NCBI GenBank assembly: GCA_031423955.1
Contig: JANPGJ010000547.1
Location: forward strand, 1-64,000
DNA: 64,000 nt
DNA from: JAEUOS01 sp031423955
GTDB taxonomy: Bacteria > Pseudomonadota > Gammaproteobacteria > Burkholderiales > JAEUOS01
Direction of reading: 5' to 3'
Within the stretch, counting starts at the first letter, position 1. Each line of letters begins with the position of its first letter. Position numbers and translations under genes: made by a program. Below are positions 34,734-42,522 of this stretch, piece after piece. The notes under the pieces were generated by a model. It was given only the letters and a program-made list of their open reading frames with translations. It was not told where the DNA came from and did not search any database.

Positions 34734-36017
34734 ATGGACGCGGACTCGCCTGCTTCGCCATCGGTGGTCCAGCCAACGCGTACGGCTGACGTCGCGGCGG
34801 CGATTGATGCGGTCTACCGCGCCGAGTCGCGCCGCGTCTTCGCCACACTGATCCGCCTGCTCGGCGATTTTGATCTTGCCGAAGAAGCGCTGCATGAAGC
34901 CTTTCGCGCCGCCCTCGAACAGTGGCCCGCCAGCGGCATTCCCGCCAACCCGACCGCGTGGCTGGTGTCTGCCGGCCGTTTCAAGGCGATCGACAGCCTG
35001 CGTCGCCAAAAGCGTTTTGTCGCCTGGGACGACGCTGCCGCAGAAGCGGATGCCCCGCCGGATACTGGCACCGCGCTTGGCGAGTCCGAGGAACTCGAAG
35101 ACGACCGCCTGCGCCTGGTCTTCACCTGCTGCCACCCGAGCCTGGCCGAAGACGCGCAAATCGCGTTGACGTTACGCGAAGTATGCGGCCTCACCACCGA
35201 AGAAATCGCACGCGCCTTTTTGCTGCCCGCGCCCACGCTGGCGCAGCGCATCGTGCGTGCCAAATCAAAAATTCGCGCAGCGCGGATCCCGTATCAGGTA
35301 CCCGAACGCGATCAATTGCCGGTACGGCTCACCAGCGTGTTGCGCGTGATCTATCTGGTGTTCAACGAAGGCTATTCGGCCTCGTCGGGCGCTGCGTTGA
35401 CGCGCAACGAACTGAGCGACGAAGCGATCCGCCTCGCGCGCCTGCTGCACGGACTGCTGCCCGAGGCCGAGGTGACGGGGCTACTGGCACTGATGCTGCT
35501 GCACGAGGCACGCCGTGCCGCGCGCACTGACGCTCATGGCGATCTGGTGCCGCTGGACGAACAGGATCGCGGTCGATGGAGCACCGCACTCATCACCGAA
35601 GGCTGCGTGCTCGCCCTGCAAGCGCTGTCGTCACCACGCTTCGGCTCCTACGCCTTGCAGGCCGCGATTTCGGCAGTTCACGCCGAAGCGCGCACGGCGG
35701 ATGCGACCGATTGGCCGCAAATCACCGGGCTGTACGACGCGCTGCTGCAGCGCGACGCCTCGCCGGTGGTGCAGTTGAATCGCGCAGTCGCGCTCGCCAT
35801 GCGTGACGGACCGGCGGCAGGTCTGGGGCTTGTCAACGCCTTGCTTGCCCAGGGCGAATTGAACCAATACCACCTGGCGCACGCCGCGCAGGCAGACATG
35901 CTGCGCCGACTCGAGCGCCGCGGCGAGGCGCGCGCAGCATATCAGCGCGCGCTCGAATTGGCGCAACAGGAGCCGGAAAAGCGCTTTCTGCTCAAGCGTT
36001 TGGCCGCGCTGGAGTGA
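34734..36017 (+). CDS. ECF42-type sigma factor with C-terminal TPR-like extension
   Basis: A 427-residue RNA polymerase sigma factor: region 2 (YRAESRRVFATLIRLLGDFDLAEEALHEAF; NPTAWLVSAGRFKAIDSLRR), region 4 (LTLREVCGLTTEEIARAFLLPAPTLAQRIVRAKSKI, residues about 150-180), then a roughly 220-residue helical extension with VIYLVFNEGYSAS, typical of the ECF42 group. These sigma factors have no anti-sigma factor and sit with YCII/DGPF proteins, as here. Three TGTCGA-N17-CGACTA elements downstream match the published ECF42 promoter pattern. No such element lies in the 95 nt before its own start. Regulation is probably through the C-terminal extension. Confidence 0.92.
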   Translation: MDADSPASPSVVQPTRTADVAAAIDAVYRAESRRVFATLIRLLGDFDLAEEALHEAFRAALEQWPASGIPANPTAWLVSAGRFKAIDSLRRQKRFVAWDDAAAEADAPPDTGTALGESEELEDDRLRLVFTCCHPSLAEDAQIALTLREVCGLTTEEIARAFLLPAPTLAQRIVRAKSKIRAARIPYQVPERDQLPVRLTSVLRVIYLVFNEGYSASSGAALTRNELSDEAIRLARLLHGLLPEAEVTGLLALMLLHEARRAARTDAHGDLVPLDEQDRGRWSTALITEGCVLALQALSSPRFGSYALQAAISAVHAEARTADATDWPQITGLYDALLQRDASPVVQLNRAVALAMRDGPAAGLGLVNALLAQGELNQYHLAHAAQADMLRRLERRGEARAAYQRALELAQQEPEKRFLLKRLAALE

Positions 36018-36074
36018 TGGGCGACGCGGCTTCGGGCGGGTAACTTCCGGACCGTGAGAATATTTTTTCCGGGC

Positions 36075-36103
36075 TGTCGATTTGAGCGTGTGCGGTTCGA
36101 CTA
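36075..36103 (+). promoter_or_regulatory. ECF42-type promoter A
   Basis: -35 TGTCGA (36075-36080), 17-nt spacer, -10 CGACTA (36098-36103), preceded by a T-run and GGGC. It lies 85 nt upstream of the SRPBCC gene. Two further copies with the same spacer length (37903, 39077) share boxes but not spacer sequence, so the boxes are what is conserved. Confidence 0.75.
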
Positions 36104-36187
36104 GGAAGTACAACAGCGTCCCGCATCTCAAACCTTGAGGCTGTAGTGGTGATCTGGTTAACAACCCATCGAATTGAGGGAGCCAAC

Positions 36188-36715
36188 ATGCTAAAAATCT
36201 TCGCTGCTGTCGTACTTCTGTTGGTCACCGGACTGCTCATTTACGCGGCGACCAAACCGGACGCATTTCGTATCGAGCGATCCACCACCATCAAGGCACC
36301 GCCGGAAAAGGTGTTTGCCTTGATCAATGACTTTCACCAATGGGAGGCCTGGTCTCCCTGGGAAAAGATCGACCCTTCGATCAAGCGCACCTACAGCGGC
36401 CCACGCAGCGGTGTCGGCGCCGTATACGAATGGGCCGGCAACAAAGACATAGGTCAGGGACGGATGGAAATCATCGAGTCAAGTGCGTTGTCCAAGGTTT
36501 CCCTCAAACTGGATTTCGTGACACCGTTTGAAGCACATAACTTCGTTGACTTTACGCTGTCGCCGCAAGGCGACAGCACGAAGTTGACGCAAGCGATGTA
36601 CGGTCCGAGCCCGTACGTGTCGAAGTTGATGACGATTTTCTTCAGCATGGAGAAGATGGTCGGAAGCAAATATGAAGAGGGGCTGGCCGACCTGAAGAAG
36701 CTTGCCGAAAAATAG
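36188..36715 (+). CDS. SRPBCC-family protein with N-terminal membrane anchor
   Basis: A 175-residue protein with one N-terminal hydrophobic helix (MLKIFAAVVLLLVTGLLIYAAT) and a START/polyketide-cyclase-like domain (IERSTTIKAPPEKVFALINDFHQWEAWSPWEKIDPS, then a C-terminal helix). The fold binds hydrophobic ligands; the ligand is unknown. GGGAG precedes ATG 36188. First gene after promoter A, probably co-transcribed with the YCII and DHFR-like genes. Confidence 0.85.
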   Translation: MLKIFAAVVLLLVTGLLIYAATKPDAFRIERSTTIKAPPEKVFALINDFHQWEAWSPWEKIDPSIKRTYSGPRSGVGAVYEWAGNKDIGQGRMEIIESSALSKVSLKLDFVTPFEAHNFVDFTLSPQGDSTKLTQAMYGPSPYVSKLMTIFFSMEKMVGSKYEEGLADLKKLAEK

Positions 36716-36741
36716 GCGGTGCTCGAGACGGAGATTTACCG

Positions 36742-37107
36742 ATGAAATATCTTTTGCTCGTACACCACAACGAAGCGGCATTCGATCAAATCAGTGATGC
36801 CGCGCGACAACAGTTACTCAGCGAGTCAATCGCCCTGACGCACCAACTTCATGCCGACAGGCAATACATCAGTGCTTCGCCGCTGCATCCGGTTTCGACT
36901 GCCGCCCTGGTGCGGGTACGCAATGGCAAGGCGTTGGTGACCGACGGCCCATTCATCGAAACCCATGAGCAAATAGCCGGCTATTACCTCATCGACGCGC
37001 CTGACAAAAAAGCGGCAGTCGAGATTGCGAAGCGGGTGCCCGGGGCGCAAATCGGCACGGTCGAGGTGCGGCCCGTGGTTGAACTTGCGGGCTTGCCCGG
37101 CGACTGA
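36742..37107 (+). CDS. YCII-related DGPF-motif protein 1
   Basis: A 121-residue YCII/DGPF (COG3795-like) protein. MKYLLLVHHNE at the start and the signature TDGPFIETHEQIAGYYLID place it in the family that partners ECF42 sigma factors. The biochemical role is not settled. It lies 26 nt after the SRPBCC gene. Confidence 0.9.
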   Translation: MKYLLLVHHNEAAFDQISDAARQQLLSESIALTHQLHADRQYISASPLHPVSTAALVRVRNGKALVTDGPFIETHEQIAGYYLIDAPDKKAAVEIAKRVPGAQIGTVEVRPVVELAGLPGD

Positions 37108-37183
37108 CCGGCGATGTCGACGGGGTCCGTCATTCTGCTGTCGTGTCCGTACCCTGTCATGGAACCACTTGGAGAAAAAGCAC

Positions 37184-37831
37184 ATGTCAAGATTGCGCGT
37201 TGAGAGCTTTTCGATCTCGGTAGACGGCTTTGGCGCCGGACCGAATCAGGACCTTGCCAATCCGCTTGGCAGCGGTGGTATGGACTTGCACAAGTGGGCG
37301 TTTAGTACCCGGACTTTCCAGAAGAAGGTGTTTGGCAACGAAGGCGGCGCCACCGGTGTCGACGACGATTACGCGATGCGCGGTTTTCGCAACGTGGGCG
37401 CGTGGATTCTCGGGCGCAACATGTTTGGCCCGGTGCGCGGTCCGTGGCCCGACGATGCATGGAAGGGCTGGTGGGGCGATGAGCCACCGTATCAGGTGCC
37501 GGTGTTCGTCTTGACCCATCACGCCCGGTCATCGATCAACATGAAGGGCGGCACCGTCTTTCATTTCGTCACAGGCGGCATACACGAGGCCCGCAAGCTC
37601 GCCATTTCCGCAGCGGGCAGCCAGGACGTGCGCGTCGGTGGCGGAGCCGCCACCATCCGGCAATACCTGAAGGAAGGGCTGATTGACGAAATGCATGTTG
37701 CCGTAGCGCCGGTGCTGCTTGGCGCAGGCGAGGCGCTGTTTGCCGGGCTCGACCTGCGTGCGCTCGGCTACCAATGCATTGAACACGCAGCCACGTCGCT
37801 GGCTACGCATCTGGTCATTGCAAAGACCTGA
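37184..37831 (+). CDS. Dihydrofolate reductase-like (RibD C-terminal domain) protein
   Basis: A 215-residue protein of the DHFR/RibD-C superfamily: SFSISVDGFGAGP at the start, NVGAWILGRNMFGP, VFVLTHHAR, and the NADP-binding VRVGGGAATIRQYLKEGLIDEMHVAVAPVLLGAGEALF. Such proteins are regular members of ECF42 gene neighbourhoods; the reaction is unknown but NADPH-dependent reduction is likely. GGAG precedes ATG 37184. Confidence 0.88.
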   Translation: MSRLRVESFSISVDGFGAGPNQDLANPLGSGGMDLHKWAFSTRTFQKKVFGNEGGATGVDDDYAMRGFRNVGAWILGRNMFGPVRGPWPDDAWKGWWGDEPPYQVPVFVLTHHARSSINMKGGTVFHFVTGGIHEARKLAISAAGSQDVRVGGGAATIRQYLKEGLIDEMHVAVAPVLLGAGEALFAGLDLRALGYQCIEHAATSLATHLVIAKT

Positions 37832-37902
37832 TTCCACCAACCAGGCGCCACCCGTTCCCGCTCGACTGGTCGCGACGGGCTGCATGAATGTTTTTGAAGC
37901 CG

Positions 37903-37931
37903 TGTCGAATTGGCGCTGCGCCGTTCGACTA
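37903..37931 (+). promoter_or_regulatory. ECF42-type promoter C
   Basis: TGTCGA (37903-37908), 17-nt spacer, CGACTA (37926-37931), 38 nt upstream of the VOC gene. The spacer can also form a hairpin (GGCGC/GCGCC inside GTCGAA/TTCGAC), which the other copies share only weakly. Confidence 0.72.
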
Positions 37932-37969
37932 CGCCCTGTTAGCCACCCTTCGCATGGGGAGTCAGTACG

Positions 37970-38467
37970 ATGAAACAAGCAAAAAACACTATTTGCCTTT
38001 GGTACGACAGGGCCGCTGAAGAGGCGGCGCACTTTTACGCCGGCACATTTCCTGACTCCTCTGTCGACGCGGTCTATCGCGCCCCTGGAGACTTTCCGTC
38101 CGGCAAAGAGGGTGACGTGTTGACCGTCATGTTTACTGTCATGGGCATCCCCTGCCTCGGAATCAATGGCGGCCCGATGTTCAAGCACAACGAAGCCTTT
38201 TCATTCCAGGTCGCCACCATTGACCAGGCGGAAACGGATCGCTACTGGAACGCTATCGTGGGCAATGGTGGCGAGGAGAGTGAGTGCGGCTGGTGCAAGG
38301 ACAAGTGGGGTCTCTCATGGCAGATCACCCCAGTGGCCTTGACAGACGCAATCACCGATGCGGATCCGGCGGCAGCAAAGCGTGCATTTGATGCCATGAT
38401 GCAAATGAGAAAGATCGACATCGCGGCCATCGAGGCAGCGCGTTACGGCGGTGGCAAACGGACCTGA
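37970..38467 (+). CDS. VOC-family (PhnB-like) protein
   Basis: A 165-residue glyoxalase-fold protein of the PhnB/3-demethylubiquinone methyltransferase-like type: NTICLWYDRAAEEAAHFYAGTFPDSS, LGINGGPMFKHNEAFSFQV, and CGWCKDKWGLSWQITP. The function is unknown; family members bind metals or small hydrophobic ligands. GGGGAG precedes ATG 37970. It sits directly behind promoter C and upstream of a YCII-like gene. Confidence 0.88.
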   Translation: MKQAKNTICLWYDRAAEEAAHFYAGTFPDSSVDAVYRAPGDFPSGKEGDVLTVMFTVMGIPCLGINGGPMFKHNEAFSFQVATIDQAETDRYWNAIVGNGGEESECGWCKDKWGLSWQITPVALTDAITDADPAAAKRAFDAMMQMRKIDIAAIEAARYGGGKRT

Positions 38468-38553
38468 ACAACTACGCAATACACGTTGAAGCCCGCCTTT
38501 TTGGCAGCTTTGAAGTCGTGCTTGAAATCTGAGCTCTCATTAAGGAAAGCCTC

Positions 38554-38895
38554 ATGGCCAAGTACCTAATCTCCTTCCCCAGTGCGGCGATGGTCGTGCG
38601 TGATGATGAATTGGAGGCGGCGGGCCGCGACGCGCACGCCGTGATATCCGAGGCGAAAGCAGCCGGTGTCTACGTCTTCGCCGGCGGCATCGACGCAGCT
38701 GTGCCGTCCGCGCTCGTCTCGGCCGACGGGGCGGTCGCTGAGGGAGGCTACCCGTGGGCGCCCCCGCTTGACGGCGGGTTCACAGTGCTCGAACTGGCCT
38801 CGCGCGATGAGGCCGTCGCGTGGGCCGCGCGCATCGCGAAGGCCTGCCGCTGCGACCAGGAGCTGCGTGTCTTCGGGTTCGACCCGCAGTCCTGA
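38554..38895 (+). CDS. YCII-related protein 2 (divergent)
   Basis: A 113-residue ferredoxin-like YCII-family protein: KYLISFPSAAMVV, FAGGIDAAVPSALVSADG, GGFTVLELASRDEAVAWAARIAKACRCDQELRVF. The strict DGPF motif is replaced by LDGGFTVLEL. It is noticeably more GC-rich at third positions than neighbours, hinting at separate origin. AAGGAAA precedes ATG 38554. Confidence 0.8.
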   Translation: MAKYLISFPSAAMVVRDDELEAAGRDAHAVISEAKAAGVYVFAGGIDAAVPSALVSADGAVAEGGYPWAPPLDGGFTVLELASRDEAVAWAARIAKACRCDQELRVFGFDPQS

Positions 38896-38970
38896 AGGCG
38901 GTGGCGGCGCGAGCATTCCGCAGGCTGCCACGCTTGCCGCTGCCGATCTGAGAACTGAACTGCCGTTACC

Positions 38971-39014
38971 GGAGCCGAAAAAGCGCTTTCTGCTCAATCG
39001 TTCGGCAGCGCTGA
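38971..39014 (+). pseudogene. Orphan copy of the 3' end of an ECF42 sigma gene
   Basis: This 44-nt stretch matches the sigma gene's end at 35969-36012 (about 39 of 44 by eye) and translates as EPKKRFLLNRSAAL against EPEKRFLLKRLAAL. The rest of the gene is absent. It is followed, as at the intact gene, by a T-rich stretch and an ECF42-type promoter, so a sigma gene once stood here or the segment was duplicated. Confidence 0.7.
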
Positions 39015-39076
39015 TTAGACTCGCATGCCGGGCCCCGGTAGAGTGCTTGTGGAAACCAAAATTATTTTTTCCGGGC

Positions 39077-39105
39077 TGTCGATTCCGGCAAGCGCCATTC
39101 GACTA
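39077..39105 (+). promoter_or_regulatory. ECF42-type promoter B
   Basis: TGTCGA (39077-39082), 17-nt spacer, CGACTA (39100-39105). Flanks resemble promoter A closely (TATTTTTTCCGGGC before, GAAGTACA after). It lies 47 nt upstream of the interrupted DUF1428 gene and would serve the VOC-YCII-SRPBCC genes beyond it. Confidence 0.75.
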
Positions 39106-39152
39106 AGAAGTACAGCACCCCCCTTTCAGGCGCACTTTCAAGGAGCCAAACC

Positions 39153-39500
39153 ATGCATTACATCGACGGCTGTGTGATCCCAGTTCCCACTGCAAACAAA
39201 TAACGGTATCTCGACCATGCCCGGATTGCCGCCGTTGTCTTCAAGGAGCATGGCGCACTCAATCTGGTTGACTGCTGGGGCGATGACGTGCCTGACGGCA
39301 AGGTGACCTCGTTCCCGATGGCAGTCAAGTGCGAGCCGCACGAAACCGTGGTGTTCTCGTGGATCGTCTGGCCGTCGCGCGAGGTGCGCGATGCCGGCAT
39401 GGCCAAAGTGATGTCTGATCCGCGCTTGCAGTCCGTTGACATGCCATTCGACGGCAAGCGCATGATCTTTGGCGGCTTTCAGATGGTGCTCGATGCCTGA
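39153..39500 (+). pseudogene. DUF1428 protein gene with in-frame TAA at codon 17
   Basis: The frame reads MHYIDGCVIPVPTANK, stop (39201-39203), then RYLDHARIAAVVFKEHGALNLVDCWGDDVPDG and ends DMPFDGKRMIFGGFQMVLDA. This is a full-length DUF1428 protein (115 codons) apart from the stop. AAGGAGCC precedes ATG 39153 at good spacing, and promoter B precedes that. No alternative start with a ribosome site restores the conserved N-terminus. It is either a nonsense mutation or a sequence error. Confidence 0.8.
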
Positions 39501-39578
39501 ATCGCGTCCCTTCGCCAGCTTGACGTTTCATACCCGGCCTTTTGCGTATAAATCTTGTCACTCGATCCAGGAGTCACC

Positions 39579-40001
39579 GTGCCCCACCCCATCGCTTACC
39601 TCAGCTTCAACGGCGACTGCGCCGACGCCATGCGCTTTTACGAGACCGCTCTCGAATCCAAACTCCAGACGCTGATGACCACCGGCGAGTCGCCGATGGC
39701 GGCGCATTGCCCGCCGGAAAGCCACAATCACATCCTGCATGCCTGCCTCGTCCTCCCCGGCGGCGGCATGCTGATGGCGGGCGATTGCCCTGCCACCATG
39801 CCGTACGAGGGCATCAAGGGTGTGTCGCTCACGCTCAACTACGACACCATCGCCGAGGCCGAGCGGGCGTTCAAGGCGTTGTCCGACGGCGGTAAGATCA
39901 CGATGCCGATGCAGCCCGCATTCTGGTCCAAAGCCTGGGGAATGCTGACCGACAAGTTTGGCACGCCGTGGATTGTCAATGGCGAATTGATTCCGATCTG
40001 A
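39579..40001 (+). CDS. VOC-family (PhnB-like) protein 2
   Basis: A 140-residue glyoxalase-fold protein: AYLSFNGDCADAMRFYETALESKLQTLMT, LPGGGMLMAGDCP, then TMPMQPAFWSKAWGMLTDKFGTPWIVNGE, the PhnB pattern. Start GTG 39579 is fixed by AGGAG at 39569-39573. It probably belongs to the promoter B transcript. The ligand is unknown. Confidence 0.9.
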   Translation: MPHPIAYLSFNGDCADAMRFYETALESKLQTLMTTGESPMAAHCPPESHNHILHACLVLPGGGMLMAGDCPATMPYEGIKGVSLTLNYDTIAEAERAFKALSDGGKITMPMQPAFWSKAWGMLTDKFGTPWIVNGELIPI

Positions 40002-40065
40002 TCTGCGTGCCGCCACATTCGCGCCTGCCGTCGCCCACCCACCGCCGCCACCTCCGGAGCACATA

Positions 40066-40416
40066 GTGAAATATCTTTGCCTGGTCTACCTCTCGAAAGA
40101 AGATTGGAACGCCTGTCCCGATGCCAAGTGCTTCAGTTTCGCCGAAGGCCTGCATCAGAGCGGGCGGCTGCTTGCAGCCGAGCCGCTGCACCCGGTCGAG
40201 ACCGCCACCACGGTGCGCGTGCGCAATGGCCAGATGACGATGACAGATGGCCCTTTCGCCGAGACCAAGGAAATGCTCGCCGGGTTCTATCTGATCGATG
40301 CCAAGGATTTGAACGAGGCCGCGCAGGTCGCCGCGCAGATTCCCCCCGCGCAACACGGCAGCATTGAGGTGCGGCCGGTGCGCGAGCTTGCTGTCGAGAC
40401 CGCGCGCGGTTTTTGA
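40066..40416 (+). CDS. YCII-related DGPF-motif protein 3
   Basis: A 116-residue DGPF protein: MKYLCLVYLSKEDW, AAEPLHPVETATTVRVRNGQMTMTDGPFAETKEMLAGFYLID. It is closely related in layout to the protein at 36742. Start GTG 40066 with GGAG at 40055-40058. Two DGPF genes in one island fit the usual ECF42 context. Confidence 0.92.
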   Translation: MKYLCLVYLSKEDWNACPDAKCFSFAEGLHQSGRLLAAEPLHPVETATTVRVRNGQMTMTDGPFAETKEMLAGFYLIDAKDLNEAAQVAAQIPPAQHGSIEVRPVRELAVETARGF

Positions 40417-40463
40417 ACCTGGCTGTTTGGAAGAATGTCAACCCGCACACCGAAAGGATCAAC

Positions 40464-40910
40464 ATGACCACAGGCACCGTTCGTCTGCACCGCGTGCTGC
40501 GCGCCACGCCGGAGCGCGTCTACCGTGCGTTTCTCGACGCTGACGCCATGGCCAAGTGGCTGCCGCCGTATGGCTTTACCTGCAAGGTGCATCACATGGA
40601 TGCGAAGGTGGGCGGCAGCTTTCGCATGTCGTTCACCAATTTTTCGTCGGGCCACGGCCACGCCTTCGGCGGTGAATACCGCGAATTGGTGCCGCACTCA
40701 CGCATTCGCTATTCGGACAAATTCGACGATCCGAATATGCCGGGCGAGATGGAGACCACCGTGGTGCTTAAACCGGTGTCTTGCGGCACCGACGTGGACA
40801 TCGTGCAGACCGGTATTCCGGCCATGATTCCCATCGAGATGTGCTACTTGGGCTGGCAGGAATCCCTGGCGCAGCTTGCATGTTTGGTAGAGCCTGTGAT
40901 TCCTGGCTGA
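40464..40910 (+). CDS. SRPBCC/AHSA1-like protein
   Basis: A 148-residue START-fold protein of the AHSA1 type: VRLHRVLRATPERVYRAFLDADAMAKWLPPYGF, GGSFRMSFTNF, and a C-terminal helix GWQESLAQLACLVEPV. AAAGGA precedes ATG 40464. It is the second SRPBCC protein in the island; the ligand is unknown. Confidence 0.9.
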   Translation: MTTGTVRLHRVLRATPERVYRAFLDADAMAKWLPPYGFTCKVHHMDAKVGGSFRMSFTNFSSGHGHAFGGEYRELVPHSRIRYSDKFDDPNMPGEMETTVVLKPVSCGTDVDIVQTGIPAMIPIEMCYLGWQESLAQLACLVEPVIPG

Positions 40911-41036
40911 GCTGCGAATCGGAAATGGCGCGCGAGACGCATCCGTGACAGCCGGCTTTGGGCGGCGTTGCGACCGGAGTTCGAACTTCACCGCACCCCA
41001 GATTAGCGATGCCTGAAAGCTGAAGGAGCAACCGCG

Positions 41037-41306
41037 ATGGCGCAACTCTATTTCACCCAGCAGTTGCGACGCTTCGTCGACGCGCCCGCGATGTACACCG
41101 GCGCTGCCATGCTGCGCGGTGCGCTTGAAGAAGCATTTACGACAGCACCGCAGTTGCGCGGCTATGTCCTTGATGACCAGGGGCACTTGCGCAAGCACTT
41201 GATCGTGTTCATCGACGGGCGGCGCGTGCGTGACTACGAGAAACTGGATGACGCGTTACTCGCGAGCAGCGAAGTGCATGTGCTGCAAGCACTGACTGGA
41301 GGGTAG
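41037..41306 (+). CDS. MoaD/ThiS-like small protein ending in Gly-Gly
   Basis: An 89-residue beta-grasp protein. It starts AQLYFTQQLRRFVDAP, has the central HLIVFIDGRRVRDYEKLDDAL and ends VHVLQALTGG, so it keeps the C-terminal di-Gly used for thiocarboxylation or conjugation. No MoaE, ThiG, E1-like or JAMM gene lies nearby. It is 4 nt upstream of a BNR-repeat protein gene, implying a joint function. GAAGGAG precedes ATG 41037. Confidence 0.85.
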   Translation: MAQLYFTQQLRRFVDAPAMYTGAAMLRGALEEAFTTAPQLRGYVLDDQGHLRKHLIVFIDGRRVRDYEKLDDALLASSEVHVLQALTGG

Positions 41307-41310
41307 AGAC

Positions 41311-42426
41311 ATGAAGCAAACCAATGCGCAGGTAGCCACTCGCAAAGGCTTGTTCCAATTTACGCGCGGCGCGGCGGGCTGGGCCATCACCCATGTTGCC
41401 TTCCCCGGCGACCCGGTCAATCTCACGCTCAGCGATGCGCGCGACGGCGCGCTTTACGCCGCGCTCGACCTTGGGCACTTCGGGGTCAAGCTGCACCGGC
41501 GCGAGGCGGGCACCGGGACAGGCAACGGCAGCGCGTGGCAAGAGATCAGCGTGCCGATTTATCCCGCGCAACCGCCGCAGACCGAGGAAAACAAAGGCGA
41601 GCCGGCGTGGAAGCTCAATCTGATCTGGTCGCTCGAAACCGGCGGCGCTAATGAACCCGGCACGCTCTGGTGCGGCACTCTGCCGGGCGGCCTGTTCCGC
41701 TCGCGTGATCGCGGCGCTTCGTGGGAATTGATGCGCAGCCTGTGGGACAAGCCTGAGCGGCGCGAATGGTTCGGTGGCGGCAAGGACACGCCCGGCATTC
41801 ACTCGATCTGCGTCGATCCGCGCGACAGCCGCCATCTGCTGGTGGGTGTGTCATGCGGTGGCGCGTGGACCTCGCACGATGGCGGCGCCAGCTGGCGCCT
41901 GAGCGCCCGCGGCATGCGCGCCGCCTACATGCCACCCGGGCAGGTGGATTCAGAGCAAACCCAGGACCCGCACCGCATCGTGCGCTGCGCCGGCGCGCCG
42001 GACACGCTCTGGTGCCAGCACCACAACGGCATCTGGCGCTCGACCGATGGCGGCGCGCTTTGGGTCGAATGCACCAACACCGCGGTCTCGAACTTCGGCT
42101 TCGCGGTCGCCGCCCATCCGCATGACGGCAACACGGCGTGGTTCGTGCCAGCGGTCAAGGATGAGAAGCGCTACCCGGTGGACGGCGCGCTGTGCGTCAC
42201 GCGCACGCGCGACGGCGGCCGGTCGTTCGAAGTGTTGCGCAAGGGCCTGCCGCAACGGCATTGCTACGACCTGATTTACCGGCACGGGCTGGCGGTATCC
42301 AGCGACGGCAATACGCTGATGATGGGTTCGACCACCGGCGGGCTGTGGGTGTCGGAAGATGCGGGGGATTCGTGGACGGCGCTGTCGAATACCTTGCCGC
42401 CGGTGTATGCGGTGACGTTTGGATGA
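41311..42426 (+). CDS. BNR/WD40-like beta-propeller protein
   Basis: A 371-residue cytosolic (no signal peptide) propeller with repeated Asp-box-like turns: SRDRGASWELM, SHDGGASWRLS, STDGGALWVEC, TRDGGRSFEVL, SEDAGDSWTAL. It resembles sortilin-type or sialidase-like exo-glycosidase repeats, but no sialidase catalytic residues can be assigned. Start ATG 41311 lies 4 nt after the MoaD/ThiS-like gene. The role is unknown; a carrier-propeller pair is the most useful description. Confidence 0.85.
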   Translation: MKQTNAQVATRKGLFQFTRGAAGWAITHVAFPGDPVNLTLSDARDGALYAALDLGHFGVKLHRREAGTGTGNGSAWQEISVPIYPAQPPQTEENKGEPAWKLNLIWSLETGGANEPGTLWCGTLPGGLFRSRDRGASWELMRSLWDKPERREWFGGGKDTPGIHSICVDPRDSRHLLVGVSCGGAWTSHDGGASWRLSARGMRAAYMPPGQVDSEQTQDPHRIVRCAGAPDTLWCQHHNGIWRSTDGGALWVECTNTAVSNFGFAVAAHPHDGNTAWFVPAVKDEKRYPVDGALCVTRTRDGGRSFEVLRKGLPQRHCYDLIYRHGLAVSSDGNTLMMGSTTGGLWVSEDAGDSWTALSNTLPPVYAVTFG

Positions 42427-42522
42427 AGGCTTACGCAAGCATGGAATCGGCGTCCGAATGGTTTCAGGCCGACAGATGTGATCTTATCGGCCAGATTGAC
42501 AATAGCGCGATTCGAGCGTGCA

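Noticed and set aside
37109..37183. A fourth ECF42-type promoter before the DHFR-like gene (TGTCGA is present)
   Set aside because: No CGAC-type -10 box occurs 16-18 nt downstream.
37832..37969. Promoter C read as a terminator because its spacer folds into a hairpin
   Set aside because: No T-run follows; box sequences and spacing equal those of promoters A and B, whose spacers fold poorly, so the hairpin is likely incidental.
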